From Leptospira sp. GIMC2001 (GTDB lineage Bacteria; Spirochaetota; Leptospiria; Leptospirales; Leptospiraceae): DNA of 64,000 nucleotides. The stretch spans positions 434,001-498,000 of the forward strand of contig NZ_CP115468.1 of NCBI RefSeq assembly GCF_028462125.1, written 5' to 3'. This document shows positions 63,442 through 64,000 of this stretch, piece by piece (position 1 is the first letter of the stretch; each line of letters begins with the position of its first letter). Position numbers and translations under genes: made by a program. Under the pieces are notes generated by a model. That model made no database searches and had not been told where the DNA came from. It was given only the letters and a program-made list of their open reading frames with translations.

Positions 63442-64000
63442 CTAGTTTTCTTTTTTGAAAATATTTCTGAAAAAATCAGCAAACTTGCGAATACGTTCCA
63501 CGTTCTCTTGAATCGGCCCAATGAATCCTTCGTATTCATCCACATGAATGTCGTTATCGTTTAAGCCTTTTGAGTCTGGATATAGAAAAATAAAATTGGC
63601 ATGAGAGAAATATTTTGCAATCAGTCGAGGAGTATCCTCCATTGCAAGATTGAATGATACGGAACCTCTTCTTGATTGTATGGCAACCAATAGATCATCT
63701 TTGCCGATTTTAGATTGGAGGCTTTTTATATTACTAAGATTAGAGAATTCTTCAAATGTTGCATCAATAGAAGATTTAGATTTTTTCAGTTCTCGTTCAA
63801 TTCTCGAATTGATTTTTGGATCACAGTAAAATATTAATTTACTACCGAGTTCCTTGGATATTTTTTTGAGTCTCGATATCCATCCAGCAAAACCTGATTC
63901 ATACTCTGAGTTTTTCGGAACCACAACCACAATATTCTTGATTACGTTGATAGGATCTTCCCATTTACAGACCCATATCATCTGCGGAGATTTCCGTAGA
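63442..64000 (-). CDS. Cation:proton antiporter, C-terminal cytosolic part (cut by window edge)
   Basis: The frame is open from the window edge and has no clear start inside; the ATG at 63981 is internal. Visible are about 185 residues, WVCKWEDPINVIKNIVVVV followed by an alpha-beta domain like universal-stress or nucleotide-binding folds (LIFYCDPKINSRI, DDLLVAIQSRRGSVSF). This arrangement is usual for the cytosolic end of large Na+/H+ or K+/H+ antiporters of the CPA family in leptospires and Bacteroidetes. The membrane part must lie beyond the window. Confidence is moderate since the transporter part is not seen. Confidence 0.6.
   Translation of the reverse strand, partial: LRKSPQMIWVCKWEDPINVIKNIVVVVPKNSEYESGFAGWISRLKKISKELGSKLIFYCDPKINSRIERELKKSKSSIDATFEEFSNLSNIKSLQSKIGKDDLLVAIQSRRGSVSFNLAMEDTPRLIAKYFSHANFIFLYPDSKGLNDNDIHVDEYEGFIGPIQENVERIRKFADFFRNIFKKEN

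Noticed and set aside
63351..63545. A 64-codon gene ending in the antitoxin-like tail
   Set aside because: Its first half is antiporter sequence read in another frame; only the tail is meaningful, as a remnant.

Overview
The window looks like a chromosomal segment of a spirochaete of the genus Leptospira, or a close relative. The DNA is AT-rich. There are many lipoproteins with loose spirochaetal lipoboxes, often with Asn before the lipidated Cys. There is also a TatT-type TRAP transporter of the kind known from spirochaetes, and many two-component, chemotaxis, cyclase and SpoIIE-type signalling genes. I found no rRNA, tRNA, insertion sequence, prophage or CRISPR array. Species cannot be fixed by eye.

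Layout. 0-6.5 kb: the edge of a GMC oxidoreductase, a divergent flavin monooxygenase followed by M23 peptidase, PilZ-like and CPBP protease genes, then a membrane-anchored MutS-like ATPase with a small overlapping partner. 6.5-10.6 kb: a complete TRAP uptake operon (tatT-dctP-dctQ-dctM) with a strong terminator hairpin inside it and tandem hairpins behind it. 10.8-15.2 kb: a hybrid histidine kinase and an M48 protease/DUF898 membrane pair. 15.7-19.3 kb: an ECF42-like sigma factor with its DGPF/YCII partner, a membrane protein, an amidohydrolase and a MAPEG protein. 19.6-23.2 kb: an adenylate cyclase and a SpoIIE-type phosphatase broken by one in-frame stop. 23.3-27.8 kb: a minus-strand run of small membrane proteins and an SDR, headed by a second ECF-type sigma factor with a Cys-rich tail. 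27.9-40.4 kb: SDR, chemotaxis receptor, lipoproteins (serine hydrolase, HEAT repeats), two SGNH hydrolases, an acyl-CoA dehydrogenase and a beta-barrel. 40.7-44.4 kb: a 1232-residue surface-type lipoprotein made of beta-sandwich repeats. 44.6-48.4 kb: an ATPase-HDOD fusion, then an omega-like RNA polymerase subunit followed by a DUF115 protein that appears to use an ATT start. 48.5-53.2 kb: thioredoxin-like lipoprotein, glutamine amidotransferase, secA and a lipoprotein. 53.3-60.1 kb: chromate transporter, porin with a Cys-rich lipoprotein, CCA-adding enzyme and an M30-like metalloprotease lipoprotein. 60.4-64 kb: Fur regulator, RNase H, TMEM220-like protein, RlmK-like methyltransferase, an AbrB-Doc toxin-antitoxin pair with a decayed antitoxin tail beside it, and the end of a cation:proton antiporter.

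How the genes work together. Clear cooperating sets are the TRAP operon, the two sigma-factor clusters, the omega/DUF115 pair, the thioredoxin/amidotransferase/secA run, the porin/Cys-rich lipoprotein pair and the toxin-antitoxin pair. The points most worth a second look are the ATT-start DUF115 gene, the terminator inside the TRAP operon, the one-stop SpoIIE pseudogene, the Cys-tailed sigma-factor cluster, the antitoxin-tail remnant, and the secreted SGNH hydrolase with a membrane-anchored helical partner. No wholly new defence or mobile system is evident. All family calls are made by eye from motifs; no database search was run.
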